Assembly: GCA_015056085.1 (NCBI GenBank)
Contig: SVHA01000005.1
Span: forward strand, 1-64,000
Length of the DNA: 64,000 bases
Reading direction: 5' to 3'
Source of the DNA: Clostridiales bacterium
GTDB taxonomy: Bacteria > Bacillota > Clostridia > Christensenellales > Aristaeellaceae
Shown: piece by piece, positions 16,437 through 25,704 of the stretch
Position numbering within the stretch: the first letter of the stretch is position 1
How the letters are laid out: each line of letters begins with the position of its first letter
The notes under the pieces: generated by a model
Seen by the model: the letters and a program-made list of their open reading frames with translations, nothing else
What the model was told of the DNA's origin: nothing
Databases searched by the model: none
Translations under genes and position numbers: made by a program

Positions 16437-17515
16437 GCGGATTCTCCTTTCCTGTGGCGGGCAGTGAGCGTGCCCTGTTTCAGCGCCGCAATGCCCATGA
16501 CCACCAGAGTCACAGCCATCACGCCGTAGAGGATCAGATTGTTGATTTCGGATTTATCCAGCGCAAACTCCAGCAGGATCACCATGCCGGCGCCCATGAG
16601 CGACAGCAGGATGCGCAATGCCGCCCAGAGAGTCCAGCGGCCGTTTGTTTTCACCTGACGCCGGATGCGGATGAAAAGCAGCACGGCCAGCACGGCGGCG
16701 CTTGCCAGCTGGTTGAAGCGCACAAAGCCGTAGCAGATGAATTCGTCTTCCCGCAGGGATTCCAGGAGAATCTGGGACAGCGCCAGCAGCACGGTGAAAA
16801 TCTCCCAGCCGCTTTGCTTGCGGCAGTGGATCAGGCTCACCGCCAGCAGCACCGCCGCCATCACGCCTTCATAGAAGAACACGGGCACCTGCAGGTCGCC
16901 CCAGGAGCTCGTAACCGTCACCGGGAAGAATGCCAGAGATTCATCAAAGATATAATCGCCCAGACCCTGATCGGTCAGTGCCTCGGCAAACCGCTCCACC
17001 ATCAAAACCAGCGCACCGCCGGGGGCCAAAAGGCTCATCAGGGGCGCAAGGGGTTTTTTCTTTGCGGCGGCGTAAAGGGCCGTGGCGGCGATGGCGCCCA
17101 GCACGGCGCCGTACAGGGTGAATCCCCCCAGCCACATCTTGGGCAGGAAGGCGATGCCGCCGTAATACACCTGCACCAGATCCATCGCAGCCAGACAATA
17201 CAGGATGCGCCCGCCCAGTATGCCGCCCACAGAGGCGCTGAGAATCAGAGACAGGGTGGAAGACAGGTGTTTGCGGCCCAGGAACATGGTCAGCAGTGCC
17301 GCAGCGCCCAAGCCCAGCGCCACGGATACGCCCCAGCCGGTCAGCGTCAGCGGGCCCCACTGGGCAATCACCAGATGGTTGTGCAGGGTGATGTCCGCCC
17401 AGTTCACAGGCGTGAGGTATTCAGGGTCAGGAAGAGGCGTCAGGGAAGGCACCAAAATGGCTGTCAACGCCACAAGAATCAACAGCAGCCCGAACTGCAC
17501 GGCGGTCTTACCCAT
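16433..17515 (-). CDS. Divergent prolipoprotein diacylglyceryl transferase (Lgt)-like membrane protein
   Basis: 360 residues with about nine hydrophobic segments. The order of segments and stretches such as SVGGILGGRILYCLA and WLGGFTLYGAVLGAIAA resemble Lgt, which moves diacylglyceryl to the lipobox cysteine of prolipoproteins. The signature region that normally reads GRxGNxxN is here VERFAEALTDQGLG, keeping Arg but lacking the Asn residues, so I hesitate to call it the housekeeping Lgt. The start follows AAAGGAAG at 17515. It is first gene of a two-gene operon with the GNAT gene. Confidence 0.6.
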   Translation of the reverse strand: MGKTAVQFGLLLILVALTAILVPSLTPLPDPEYLTPVNWADITLHNHLVIAQWGPLTLTGWGVSVALGLGAAALLTMFLGRKHLSSTLSLILSASVGGILGGRILYCLAAMDLVQVYYGGIAFLPKMWLGGFTLYGAVLGAIAATALYAAAKKKPLAPLMSLLAPGGALVLMVERFAEALTDQGLGDYIFDESLAFFPVTVTSSWGDLQVPVFFYEGVMAAVLLAVSLIHCRKQSGWEIFTVLLALSQILLESLREDEFICYGFVRFNQLASAAVLAVLLFIRIRRQVKTNGRWTLWAALRILLSLMGAGMVILLEFALDKSEINNLILYGVMAVTLVVMGIAALKQGTLTARHRKGESA

Positions 17516-17578
17516 TTTCAGCTTCCTTTCTGCCCCTGGCGTGTTTTTAGGAGCTGTGCGCCCACAACTCCAGCATCC

Positions 17579-17607
17579 ATTATACCTGCTTTTTCCTGCC
17601 TTGTCAA
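17579..17607 (-). promoter_or_regulatory. Consensus promoter of the Lgt-like/GNAT operon
   Basis: TTGACA, 17-base spacer, TATAAT: a perfect sigma-A match on the minus strand. Confidence 0.9.
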
Positions 17608-17682
17608 AGCCCAGCGAATATTTGTCATCAATTTGTTGCATCAAAAGGGACCAATTTCCCGGCGGATTCAGGGATGTTCCCG

Positions 17683-17711
17683 TTTCATTCTGTCAAAGGA
17701 TATGGTATAAT
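17683..17711 (+). promoter_or_regulatory. Extended -10 promoter of radA
   Basis: TGG-TATAAT with a weak TTTCAT 17 bases upstream. No LexA-like box is seen here. Confidence 0.6.
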
Positions 17712-17760
17712 GGGGAAAATCCCCCGTGCACCGCTGTTTGCGCTGAAAGGAGACCTCGCC

Positions 17761-19131
17761 GTGGCCAAGGAAAAAACGCTGTTTGCCTGCACTGCCTGCG
17801 GGTATGAAACCTCCCGCTGGGTGGGCAAATGCCCGGGCTGCAACGCCTGGAACACCATGGAAGAAACCGCTCCGGCGGCAAGCGCAACCTTTGCAGCCAA
17901 GCCTGCCAAGCAGCGCCCTGGCACGGGCGCTGAGGCGTGCCTGCTCAGCGATATCCCCGAAGACATCACCCTGCGCACGTCCACCGGCATCAGCGAGCTG
18001 GACCGGGTGCTGGGCGGCGGCATTGTGGAGGGCGGGCTGATGCTCATCGGCGGCGACCCCGGCGTGGGTAAGTCCACGCTGCTGTTGCAGGTGTGCGCCA
18101 ATCTCTGTCGGGATGGCAAGCGGGTGCTGTACATCAGCGGCGAAGAATCCGCCAAGCAGATCAAACTCCGGGCCCGCCGTTTGGGCATTGATGTGCCCAA
18201 CCTCTATGTGCTGGCGGAAAATGCCCTGGACAATGTGGAAGAAAAACTCACCCAGATTCAGCCTGACGTGGCGGTGGTGGACTCGGTGCAGACCATGTAC
18301 CGGCCCGACATGGCCTCCGCCCCCGGCTCGGTGAGCCAGATCAGGGAATGCACCAGCCTGATCATGCGCCTGTGCAAGGAAACGGGCACGGCGGTGTTCC
18401 TGGTTGGCCATGTGACCAAGGACGGCGCCATTGCCGGCCCCCGGATGCTGGAGCACATGGTAGACGTGGTATTGTATTTCGAGGGCGACCGCCAGCAGGA
18501 ATACCGGCTGCTCCGGGCGGTCAAGAACCGCTTTGGCTCGGTGAACGAACTGGGCGTGTTCCAGATGACCCAGGAAGGAATGCAGGTGGTGACCAACCCC
18601 AGCGAGCAGCTCCTCTCCCGCCGGGCCAAGGGCGCCAGCGGATCTGTGGTGTTCTGTGGCATGGAGGGCTCCCGCCCGCTACTGTGCGACGTGCAGGCGC
18701 TGGCCTCCCAGTCCTATTTCGGCACGCCCCGGCGCACCGTCGGCGGTGCGGACGCCAGTCGTGTGGCGCTTTTGCTGGCTGTGCTGGAAAAGCGGGCGAA
18801 TCAGCGCACGTATAATCAGGATGTGTATATCAATGTGGCCGGCGGCCTGGAACTGTCCGAGCCGGCGGCGGATCTGGCGCTGTGCATGGCGGTGGTGTCG
18901 TCCCTGAAGGATGAGCCGCTGGGCGCTGATGTGGCCGTGATGGGCGAAGTGGGTCTGGCCGGCGAAGTGCGGGCCATTCCCCTGTGCGAGCGCCGCATTG
19001 CCGAGTGCGAGCGGCTGGGATTCACCACGGTGGTGCTGCCCCGGGAGAATCTCCGGCGGATTAAACCGCCCGAAGGGATGAAACTCATCGGCGTTGACAC
19101 GGTGATGCAGGCGGCGAGCGTCTTGTTTTGA
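17761..19131 (+). CDS. radA: DNA repair protein RadA
   Basis: A 456-residue RecA-related helicase that promotes branch migration during recombination and repair. Seen in order: an N-terminal zinc finger (Cys10, 13, 24 and 27), Walker A GGDPGVGKST (about 97-106), the RadA-specific KNRFG motif (about 255-259), and a Lon-protease-like C-terminal domain. GTG 17761 is chosen because AAAGGAG lies 8 bases before it; the frame is open upstream without a site. Its TGA stop joins hairpin-array copy 3 (TGACCAGGGG). Confidence 0.97.
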   Translation: MAKEKTLFACTACGYETSRWVGKCPGCNAWNTMEETAPAASATFAAKPAKQRPGTGAEACLLSDIPEDITLRTSTGISELDRVLGGGIVEGGLMLIGGDPGVGKSTLLLQVCANLCRDGKRVLYISGEESAKQIKLRARRLGIDVPNLYVLAENALDNVEEKLTQIQPDVAVVDSVQTMYRPDMASAPGSVSQIRECTSLIMRLCKETGTAVFLVGHVTKDGAIAGPRMLEHMVDVVLYFEGDRQQEYRLLRAVKNRFGSVNELGVFQMTQEGMQVVTNPSEQLLSRRAKGASGSVVFCGMEGSRPLLCDVQALASQSYFGTPRRTVGGADASRVALLLAVLEKRANQRTYNQDVYINVAGGLELSEPAADLALCMAVVSSLKDEPLGADVAVMGEVGLAGEVRAIPLCERRIAECERLGFTTVVLPRENLRRIKPPEGMKLIGVDTVMQAASVLF

Positions 19132-19286
19132 CCAGGGGCTCCGCCCCTGGACCCTTTTGCGGGGCGTTGCCCCACACCCCAGTTGGGGGCGCCGCCCCCA
19201 ACACCCCTATTGTGGGGCTCTGCCCCACACCCCGGCAGGGGCGCCGCCCCTGCACCCTGCAAGGGGCATCGCCCCTTGACCCATCA

Positions 19287-19320
19287 CCCGGGAATCCTAA
19301 CGGATTTCCGGGGTGTTTTG
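19287..19320 (+). terminator. Terminator hairpin of element copy 3, left side
   Basis: CCCGGGAATCC pairs (with one mismatch) with GGATTTCCGGG, followed by GTGTTTTGTTTT. Confidence 0.7.
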
Positions 19321-19421
19321 TTTTGGGGTAGTCTTATGGATTTGGCTTGTCTTTGCCGGATAAACCAGGGGGCTTTCCGATCGCCCCCTGGACCCCTTCG
19401 GATGTGAGTAGTCTTAACAGT

Positions 19422-19809
19422 GGCACAAACAAAAGCTCCCTCCGGGAGGGGGCTCCGCCGTCAGGCGGTGGGGGAGCCTGCGGTGCTGCGGGTATGACCT
19501 CTTGCAAGGGATATTGTTTGTTGGGTGTTCTTTCTCAGGCCTGAGAAAGAACCAAAGAGGGCCAGAGGGGGTGTCTCAATTCATCCCACCCGGAGACACC
19601 CCCTCTGGACTCCCCCCTTTCCCCCGGTCTTGTGAGGGTTATTGAGTTGAGTTACCCTCAAACGCCTCGCGGGGGCGGCCCGTTTCGGGGGCGCTCCGAT
19701 GGAGTCCGTGTGCGGCGACGGAGCGCCGCACGCCGGAACTGTTGTGGAGGAACGGGTACGAAGTGCACTTCGGTTTGTTGCCGAAGCAAAGTCAACTCAC
19801 AAGGATGCA
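19422..19809. repeat. Central block of the hairpin-array element (in copy 3), 388 bp
   Basis: Same architecture and orientation as the block at 14953-15340. The 24-bp palindrome is at 19528-19551 and is identical. Most differences lie near the end of the block. Confidence 0.85.
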
Positions 19810-19890
19810 GACCGAAGGGGTCCAGGGGGCGATCGGAAAGCCCCCTGGTTGCTTCAGAACAGACAATCCAAATTTATAAGTCTACCCAAA

Positions 19891-19927
19891 ACAAGAACAC
19901 CCCGGAAATCCTTCAGGATTTCCGGGT
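19891..19927 (-). terminator. Terminator hairpin of element copy 3, right side
   Basis: On the minus strand CCCGGAAATCCT/AGGATTTCCGGG is followed by GTGTTCTTGTTTTG. Confidence 0.7.
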
Positions 19928-20031
19928 AATGGGTCAAGGGTCGAAGACCCTTGCGGGGTCCAGGGGCGGCGCCCCTGGTGGGATTCCAAAGGGCAAAGCC
20001 CTTTGGCCGGGGGGCAGGGGCGGAGCCCCTG

Positions 20032-20442
20032 TTAAATGATGTACTCCTTCATGAAGGCAGGCAGAGCCTCGGGATCGGCGCTGACGGACAGGACGAAGGT
20101 GACATTGTGCTTTTCGCCGTAGGCCTTCAGGTTGGCAAAGAAGCCTTCCGCCTCGGCGATGTCCATCTTGATCAGCTTGAGGAAAGCATCGATGAAGATG
20201 GTGCCGATGTCATAGTTGCTGGCCAGCATGCCGCCCAGGAAGCCCAGGAACATATCGCCGGTCTGCACATTGTAGTCCTTCACGTTGACGAAACGGACGG
20301 TGCGGTCGATTTCGTACATATAGTCATTATTCTTGTCCAGGAAGACGACGTTGCTGGAGCTGGTCTTGGCGACGTCGTTGGTCATATTGATCAACCGCTT
20401 GGTCTTACCGGAGCCCTTGTTACCTGCGATAATCTGAATCAT
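20032..20442 (-). CDS. Small P-loop ATP-binding protein of unknown role
   Basis: 136 residues. Walker A is at the very start (AGNKGSGKT, about residues 6-14) and a Walker B-like strand (IGTIFIDAF) follows near residue 80. The rest is mostly alpha/beta with no added domain, no membrane segment and no signal. It resembles a minimal nucleotide-binding fold of the kind annotated as twitching-motility or ATP-binding hypothetical proteins in Clostridia; I do not recognise a named family. AAGGAGG precedes the start. It is a single-gene unit with a promoter that contains an inverted repeat. Confidence 0.65.
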   Translation of the reverse strand: MIQIIAGNKGSGKTKRLINMTNDVAKTSSSNVVFLDKNNDYMYEIDRTVRFVNVKDYNVQTGDMFLGFLGGMLASNYDIGTIFIDAFLKLIKMDIAEAEGFFANLKAYGEKHNVTFVLSVSADPEALPAFMKEYII

Positions 20443-20480
20443 TGGAAAAACCTCCTTATGAGTGTTTTCTCGGTACGGTT

Positions 20481-20509
20481 ATTATATACCAATTTAATTG
20501 GATATGCAA
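20481..20509 (-). promoter_or_regulatory. Promoter with internal operator-like inverted repeat
   Basis: TTGCAT, 17-base spacer, TATAAT on the minus strand. The spacer holds the 13-base inverted repeat CCAATT-T-AATTGG at 20489-20501, placed where a repressor would block polymerase. Confidence 0.65.
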
Positions 20510-20565
20510 CCCATTTTTGCCGTCTGTGACCAAAGGAATCACAAAAAATACATTGCAAAAGAGGG

Positions 20566-23500
20566 TTATAGGGATTGATTCGTCAGCCGATCGGCCAATT
20601 CCTGCCGGGAAAGTTCACAAAGCACCCGCTTTTGGGCGCCGGGCAGGGCGGGGTCGAGCTGACAGACACTGCGGTATTCGCACCAGGTGCAGGCGGACCA
20701 CTTCGTGCCGATTTCCGCCGGGGAAACGGCGATCTGTCCGGCGCGGATGGCGTCAGCGAGGTCAGCGGCGGTCTGTTTGGCGTGGCCCAGCAGGGCGTGC
20801 ATTTCTTCCATAGAATAGGCCTGGGCGTGGGCGGCGATGGAGCCATCCCTGTTGAGCACCTTGCCGATGGAGAATTCGGGGATGTCGCTGTCCATGGCCC
20901 TGACCACCTCGCTGTCGGCCAGCACCACGCCGGAGAGGCGCAGCTCCTTGGCGATCAGGTCCTCGGCGGCTTCCTTGATGTCCTCGTCCGACTTGACCAG
21001 CGGGTCCTGCACGGTGAAGTAGAAGGCGCCGGCGGGATGGGTATTGTCCCGCACCTGGCTGGCTGCTTGCAGATAGAGCATCAACTGCAATTGCAGGCCA
21101 TACCACATCCGGGTGGCATTCAGGGAACGGCTGCTGCTCTTGTAGTCCACCACCCGCAGATAAACGCCCTTGTCGCCTTCCCAGCGGTCAATGCGGTCGA
21201 TTTTGCCCCGCAGGGCGACCTTCTGGCCGTCGTGCAGGGTGAGGATGACCGGCGGCAGTCCGCCTTCTTCTCCGAAGGCGACCTCCGTGCCCCAGGTGGT
21301 GAAGTGGCTGTTGGCTGCATGGCGGGTGAACAGCCAGGCCGCCCGGCGGATGGTGCGCAGGTAACTCTTGCCCAATTGCCGGCCCATGGCGTCTTCTTCC
21401 AGCGGGCCGCCCTGCCATTCCTGCTGAAGCGGCGCCAGCACCGTGTCCATCATTTCATCCACCCGCTCCTGGGGGATGCGGGGCCAGCCGGGCTCGGTGG
21501 AAGCGAGGGTGGCATACTGCTGCAGCGCAGCGTGGAAGAAATTGCCCTTTTCGTCTGATTCAAAGGTGAATTCCCGGCGGGGCACAGGCTTGAGGCCGTA
21601 GGACACAAAGTGCTGATACGGGCAGGCTGCGAAACTTTCCAGTCGGGTGATGGACACCTGTTCGCCGCCAAAGAGGCGACGGGTTTCCAGGGGCGGCAGC
21701 AGGGCATGATTCGTATGGGCGCTGAGGCTTTCCACCACCTGCGCCATGCGGGTGTGCCACTGGGGATGGCGCCACAGCCACCGCAGGGAGTCCTGCCAGG
21801 AATCCTCCATGTCGGAGAGCAAGCCGTCCGCCAACTGGCGCAGGCGCAGCGCCAGACCATCCAGCGCCAGCATGGGCGAAAGGGGCCCTGCGGCGCTTTC
21901 GTCCGCCGTTACGCCGCCGGAAACAGTGGCTTTGGGCAGCAGCGCCCGGATTTCTGCGATCAGTCCTGCCGGGCGCAAAGCAGCGCCGTCCTGGCTGCCC
22001 TGGGAATAGGTGAGGGTCAGATGCTTCCGGGGCAGGGCGATGGTGCGATAGAAGTCCGACTGGCGCAAGGCCGCCTGTTCGTAGCGGCTCAGGCCGATGG
22101 CGCGGTGCATGGCGTCGGAGAGGTGCAGGCGCTCCTCGTCGGAAATGAGGCTGTCGGTCTGGGCGCCCAGCACGCCGTCCTGCATACCCATCAGTATGAG
22201 GGCGTCCACGTTGCCGGTCATCAGGTGTCCCGCCTGACCCACCATCACGCAGTCCGCCTGGGGCGGCAGGGCGCTGATGGCGGCGCTGGTCAGTCCGGCT
22301 TCCACATAGCGGGCCATTTCCTTCAGGGTGGCACGCTTGTCTCCCAGCAGGGTGTGGAGCTGATCCATCAGCCCCATGAGAATCTGCCATACCTGCCGGT
22401 TCTGGGAGGCCTCGGCCATCATGCCCCGGCGCAGAAGTTCCTCTTCCCGGAGGATGAGGTTATCGTAAGCATTCACAGCGGTGAGGAAGGCCATCACTGC
22501 TTCCACGGACTGATCCGCACAGGAGGCTGCTACCAGATCATCATGAAGCTGGATGAGGGGCGCCATCAGCCGCTGACGCAGAGGCTCCATGTCGGCGGCC
22601 TTGTCGCCCCGGGTGAAGGGCTTTTGCCACTTGCCCCGGGTGATGCCGTTTTCAATGGCGTAGTTTTCCAGATGATGGGCTTCCCGGACGGTCAGGGGCG
22701 AAAAACCGCTCTTGGCCATGTCCAGCACATCATCCCGGGCATAGCCCTTGGTGGAAGCCCGCAGGGCCCCAAGCAGCAGCCGGCACAGGCCGTGGCGGGC
22801 AGCCACATCCTTGCGGGCGATGTAGTGGGGGATGCCGGCAGCCTGCAGCGTCACGGCCATCATGCCGTCCAGCCCGCCGGAGATACCCAGCGCCACAGCC
22901 ATGCGCTTCCAGGGGATGCCCGCCTCGTGCCAGGATTTCAGCACCGTGGCGGCATAGGCAGCCTCGCTGTAAGGGTTGGCGGCGGCGTGGATATGGACGC
23001 CTTCGCAGGGGCCGGAAAAAGGAGGCGTCTGCCTGGTGAACAGCCACGTTTCCAGATGGGAAAGAGCAGGCGCCCGTCCGGTGTCCAGGTGGGGGAGATA
23101 CCGCATTTCAAAGGGGATACCCGCCTCCGTGAGACAATCGGACAATTCGCCGGCGGAACGCCGCTGCCCCAGGAAAATCCGTCCATCGGGGGCGTCCTTG
23201 GCGTCCATCACCAGAGAGACAGTGATTTGTCTGGCGGTGCGGGCGGCTTCGGTGAGCATCAGGCACATGGGCCGGGGCAGCACATCAAAGCCGTAGACCC
23301 ACAGGGAGACGTCCTCAAACACGGCGCTGCTTTTCAGCCGCCTGATCAAATCCATCTCCACGGCGGTTTCATCGGCAAAGCGGCCGTCGATGACCTGCTC
23401 ATACTTGCCCCAGATGGCGCTGAGATCCGTCAGTTTTTCTTTCTGTGCCCCATTGGGCAACTCGCCGGCATACCGGGCGAGATCCTCCGGGGTGACGCCG

Positions 23501-23898
23501 GCCCGCTGGAAGTCCGACAGCAGGCTGGAAATTTTGTCCGGCAGGCCGGGGGTATCCGCCACGCTGCCGTAATAATGAAGCTGCCCGCTGAGTTGTCCCA
23601 ATGCATGAGACAGAGCCATGCGGCGGCCCTGATCGCTCAGGGGCGGCAGGGCGCTGCGTCCGCCCTTTTCCTGCACCAGTTGGGTCAGTTTCCGGGGGGA
23701 GATGACGTCCATGTCCATCAGACCCGGCAGGTTGAGTCCCCGCAACAGTTCCCGCTCGGCCTGCAGGGTATACTGCTCCGGCACCAGCAGCATGATTTTC
23801 CCGCCGCTTTCCCGGCACTTGCGGATTTGCTCCAGCATCCGGGGCAGAATCTGCCCGGCCCGGGCGCCGTAAATCCGCACGATGGGCTGCACTGTCAT
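20566..23898 (-). CDS. addB: AddB subunit of the ATP-dependent helicase/nuclease
   Basis: 1110 residues, the usual AddB length. AddAB processes double-strand breaks for RecA loading. The C-terminal nuclease domain has the iron-sulfur cysteines (one in AACPYQHF, three in CTWCEYRSVC) and the PD-(D/E)XK-type VVDYKSS motif. The N-terminal Walker A normally reads GxxGxGKS/T; here it is GARAGQILPR, apparently degenerate. ATG 23898 follows GAGG by 8 bases; a GTG three codons earlier overlaps the site. AddA usually follows addB in one operon, but the next gene in this direction is the small P-loop protein, so addA is not linked here. Confidence 0.92.
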   Translation of the reverse strand: MTVQPIVRIYGARAGQILPRMLEQIRKCRESGGKIMLLVPEQYTLQAERELLRGLNLPGLMDMDVISPRKLTQLVQEKGGRSALPPLSDQGRRMALSHALGQLSGQLHYYGSVADTPGLPDKISSLLSDFQRAGVTPEDLARYAGELPNGAQKEKLTDLSAIWGKYEQVIDGRFADETAVEMDLIRRLKSSAVFEDVSLWVYGFDVLPRPMCLMLTEAARTARQITVSLVMDAKDAPDGRIFLGQRRSAGELSDCLTEAGIPFEMRYLPHLDTGRAPALSHLETWLFTRQTPPFSGPCEGVHIHAAANPYSEAAYAATVLKSWHEAGIPWKRMAVALGISGGLDGMMAVTLQAAGIPHYIARKDVAARHGLCRLLLGALRASTKGYARDDVLDMAKSGFSPLTVREAHHLENYAIENGITRGKWQKPFTRGDKAADMEPLRQRLMAPLIQLHDDLVAASCADQSVEAVMAFLTAVNAYDNLILREEELLRRGMMAEASQNRQVWQILMGLMDQLHTLLGDKRATLKEMARYVEAGLTSAAISALPPQADCVMVGQAGHLMTGNVDALILMGMQDGVLGAQTDSLISDEERLHLSDAMHRAIGLSRYEQAALRQSDFYRTIALPRKHLTLTYSQGSQDGAALRPAGLIAEIRALLPKATVSGGVTADESAAGPLSPMLALDGLALRLRQLADGLLSDMEDSWQDSLRWLWRHPQWHTRMAQVVESLSAHTNHALLPPLETRRLFGGEQVSITRLESFAACPYQHFVSYGLKPVPRREFTFESDEKGNFFHAALQQYATLASTEPGWPRIPQERVDEMMDTVLAPLQQEWQGGPLEEDAMGRQLGKSYLRTIRRAAWLFTRHAANSHFTTWGTEVAFGEEGGLPPVILTLHDGQKVALRGKIDRIDRWEGDKGVYLRVVDYKSSSRSLNATRMWYGLQLQLMLYLQAASQVRDNTHPAGAFYFTVQDPLVKSDEDIKEAAEDLIAKELRLSGVVLADSEVVRAMDSDIPEFSIGKVLNRDGSIAAHAQAYSMEEMHALLGHAKQTAADLADAIRAGQIAVSPAEIGTKWSACTWCEYRSVCQLDPALPGAQKRVLCELSRQELADRLTNQSL

Positions 23899-23976
23899 GG
23901 GGGTCACCTCGCATCAGACACTTGATACTATCACTTTACCACGAATTGCGCCGTTTGTCACGCTTTGAATCATTCC

Positions 23977-24006
23977 TTGACAAAAGATGGCCCTTGCTGG
24001 CATAAT
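23977..24006 (+). promoter_or_regulatory. Promoter of the glycosyltransferase gene
   Basis: TTGACA, 18-base spacer, CATAAT. Confidence 0.7.
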
Positions 24007-24043
24007 AAGGGCAGAAATTGTGGAAAAACAGGAGGCGACGGTC

Positions 24044-25000
24044 ATGGCTGGCAGCGGCATCACCGTGGTGATGGCAACCTATGATCCCCCGGCCCATTGG
24101 CTGCGGGAGCAGCTCCAGAGCGTCGCAGCGCAGGCGCTTCCCCCGGAAAAGGTGCTGATTCTGGATGACTGCAGCCCCCATACGGAACTGGAGGACATCA
24201 GGCGCATCCTGACGGAAACGCTGGGCGAATTGCCCTGGGAACTGACCCGGAATGAGGAAAATCAGGGCAGCAATGAAACCTTCGCCGCCCTGATTCAGCA
24301 GGTGGAAACGCCCTATGTGGCCTTCTGCGATCAGGATGACCGCTGGATGCCCCACAAGCTGGAAACCCTCCTTGGTCAGATGCAGGACGACCGTGTGACG
24401 GCGGTGTGCTCCGATCAGCAGATCATCGATGGCGAAGGCAAGGTGCTGTTTGACAGCATCACCCAGGCCATGCCTCATATTCACTTCAGAAGCGGGGAAA
24501 ATCTGGCGCCGGGGCTGCTCAAGGATAACTTCATGTCCGGCTGCACCATGCTCATGCGGACGGAGATTGCCAAGGCCGCCCTCCCCCTTGTGCCGGGAAT
24601 GGTGTACGATCACCATCTGGCGCTGTTTTCAGCCGCCCGGGGCAAGGTGATTTCCCTGCCCGAAGCGCTGATCGCCCACCGCATTCACGGCAACAACCAG
24701 ACCGGCCCCCTGGGGGACATCCGCACCAAGGCGGACTACATCGCAAAGCGCGTGGAGCCCTTTGCCCGGCGCATGGCGGCCTTGAAAGACCGCATCGACC
24801 TGGGCCAGCCCCAGCGCACGCTGGAAGACTGGGCCAGCGCCCGTCTGGATTACAGCCGGCGGGTGAAGGGCGCCGGAAAGCGCCTGCTGCGCCTGCGCCG
24901 GTGTTCTCAAGGCGTGACGCTGTTTGAACTGCTGTTGCCGCTGATGCCGGGATGTATGTTCCGCTTCGTGCTCAAGGCGCTTCAAAGGGGCAAAATCTGA
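24044..25000 (+). CDS. Family 2 glycosyltransferase
   Basis: 318 residues with a GT-A fold N-terminus: ITVVMATYDPP, VLILDDCSPHTE, and the catalytic/metal FCDQDDRWMPHKL region near residue 95. The layout resembles rhamnosyltransferase-type GT2 enzymes that build cell-surface polysaccharide. There is no clear membrane helix, apart from a mildly hydrophobic C-terminus. The start at ATG 24044 follows AGGAGG. It is a lone gene, not part of a polysaccharide cluster, so the acceptor cannot be guessed. Confidence 0.85.
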   Translation: MAGSGITVVMATYDPPAHWLREQLQSVAAQALPPEKVLILDDCSPHTELEDIRRILTETLGELPWELTRNEENQGSNETFAALIQQVETPYVAFCDQDDRWMPHKLETLLGQMQDDRVTAVCSDQQIIDGEGKVLFDSITQAMPHIHFRSGENLAPGLLKDNFMSGCTMLMRTEIAKAALPLVPGMVYDHHLALFSAARGKVISLPEALIAHRIHGNNQTGPLGDIRTKADYIAKRVEPFARRMAALKDRIDLGQPQRTLEDWASARLDYSRRVKGAGKRLLRLRRCSQGVTLFELLLPLMPGCMFRFVLKALQRGKI

Positions 25001-25004
25001 CACA

Positions 25005-25037
25005 AAAACAACCGGCAGGAAATCCTGCCGGTTTTTG
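25005..25037. terminator. Terminator after the glycosyltransferase gene, usable in both directions
   Basis: ACCGGCAGGA and TCCTGCCGGT with a two-base loop, followed by TTTTTG; an A-rich run on the other side. Confidence 0.85.
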
Positions 25038-25044
25038 CGTGGTA

Positions 25045-25647
25045 TTAAAGGCCGGTGGTGTCATAGACGCCGATCTGGGCAAAGTCGAAGGCGGGGGAGA
25101 TGTAGAAGATTTCAATGTACCGGTCATTAAACAGGAATTGCCAGATGATGGTGCCGTCAGCGGCCTTCCATTCCAGACAGCGGGTGCTGGGAAAGTCTTC
25201 GTCCCTGCCGGTGATCCCTTGCATGAAAGCACAGATGGTTTCAGGCGCAATTTCATTTGCTTTGCCGTACAGGCTGGACAGGGCATTGGTCAGATAGGTG
25301 TAATCAGCATCCTGTTCAGCATCAGAGGCAAGAAAATCGAGAGTGATCTCATAATTGGTGAGAAACAGCGCACCCTCAGCGAATAGATAATACAGACTGT
25401 TTGCGGTGTAGCGGCTGACCGGCACATCCCAATAAGCGGAAGCGGTGACATAATCCGTGAAGGGCTCAGTGGTATCTGCCTCCCGGCCTTCCTGGGCCTG
25501 CACCTGTTCCAGCGTCATGCCCCAGGTGACGCCATTGCGGAACACAAACCCGGTTTCTTCCGCAGGCGTTGCAGAGGTATCGTTTTCCGACAGGGCGCAG
25601 GGACACATAAGTAACAGTCCCAGCAGGAGACAAAGCATCTTTCTCAT
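25045..25647 (-). CDS. Exported protein of unknown function
   Basis: 200 residues. A signal peptide (Arg-Lys start, hydrophobic LLLGLLLM, then CPCALS) is followed by a soluble alpha/beta region beginning with FRNGVTWGMTLEQVQAQEG, a pattern seen at the start of small extracellular domains in Clostridia where a sequence such as WGMSxxEV recurs. The cysteines in the signal region do not form a clean lipobox. A strong ribosome site (AAAGGAGG) and a good promoter support expression. I do not recognise a family. Confidence 0.6.
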   Translation of the reverse strand: MRKMLCLLLGLLLMCPCALSENDTSATPAEETGFVFRNGVTWGMTLEQVQAQEGREADTTEPFTDYVTASAYWDVPVSRYTANSLYYLFAEGALFLTNYEITLDFLASDAEQDADYTYLTNALSSLYGKANEIAPETICAFMQGITGRDEDFPSTRCLEWKAADGTIIWQFLFNDRYIEIFYISPAFDFAQIGVYDTTGL

Positions 25648-25676
25648 GGCGATATTCCTCCTTTGTGTTTGGTTTC

Positions 25677-25704
25677 AGTATACCATTGATTGTGCAATTG
25701 TCAA
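25677..25704 (-). promoter_or_regulatory. Promoter of the exported protein gene
   Basis: TTGACA, 16-base spacer, TATACT on the minus strand. Confidence 0.75.

Larger units (their letters stand above)
19132..20031. repeat. GC-rich hairpin-array element, copy 3
   Basis: Between convergent radA and the P-loop gene. The hairpin chain (CCAGGGGC-TCC-GCCCCTGG first) ends in a terminator at 19287-19320, followed by the GATCGC module (about 19370), the central block (19422-19809), a GCGATCGGAAAGC module (about 19830), a reverse terminator (19891-19927) and a reverse hairpin chain that ends at the TAA of the P-loop gene. The first module is the GGGGGC-stem version, as is the second; copy 2 mixes both stem versions. 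Confidence 0.85.

Noticed and set aside
20566-20566. Expectation of addA after addB
   Set aside because: The next minus-strand gene is the 136-residue P-loop protein, far too small and without helicase motifs, so no addA is annotated.
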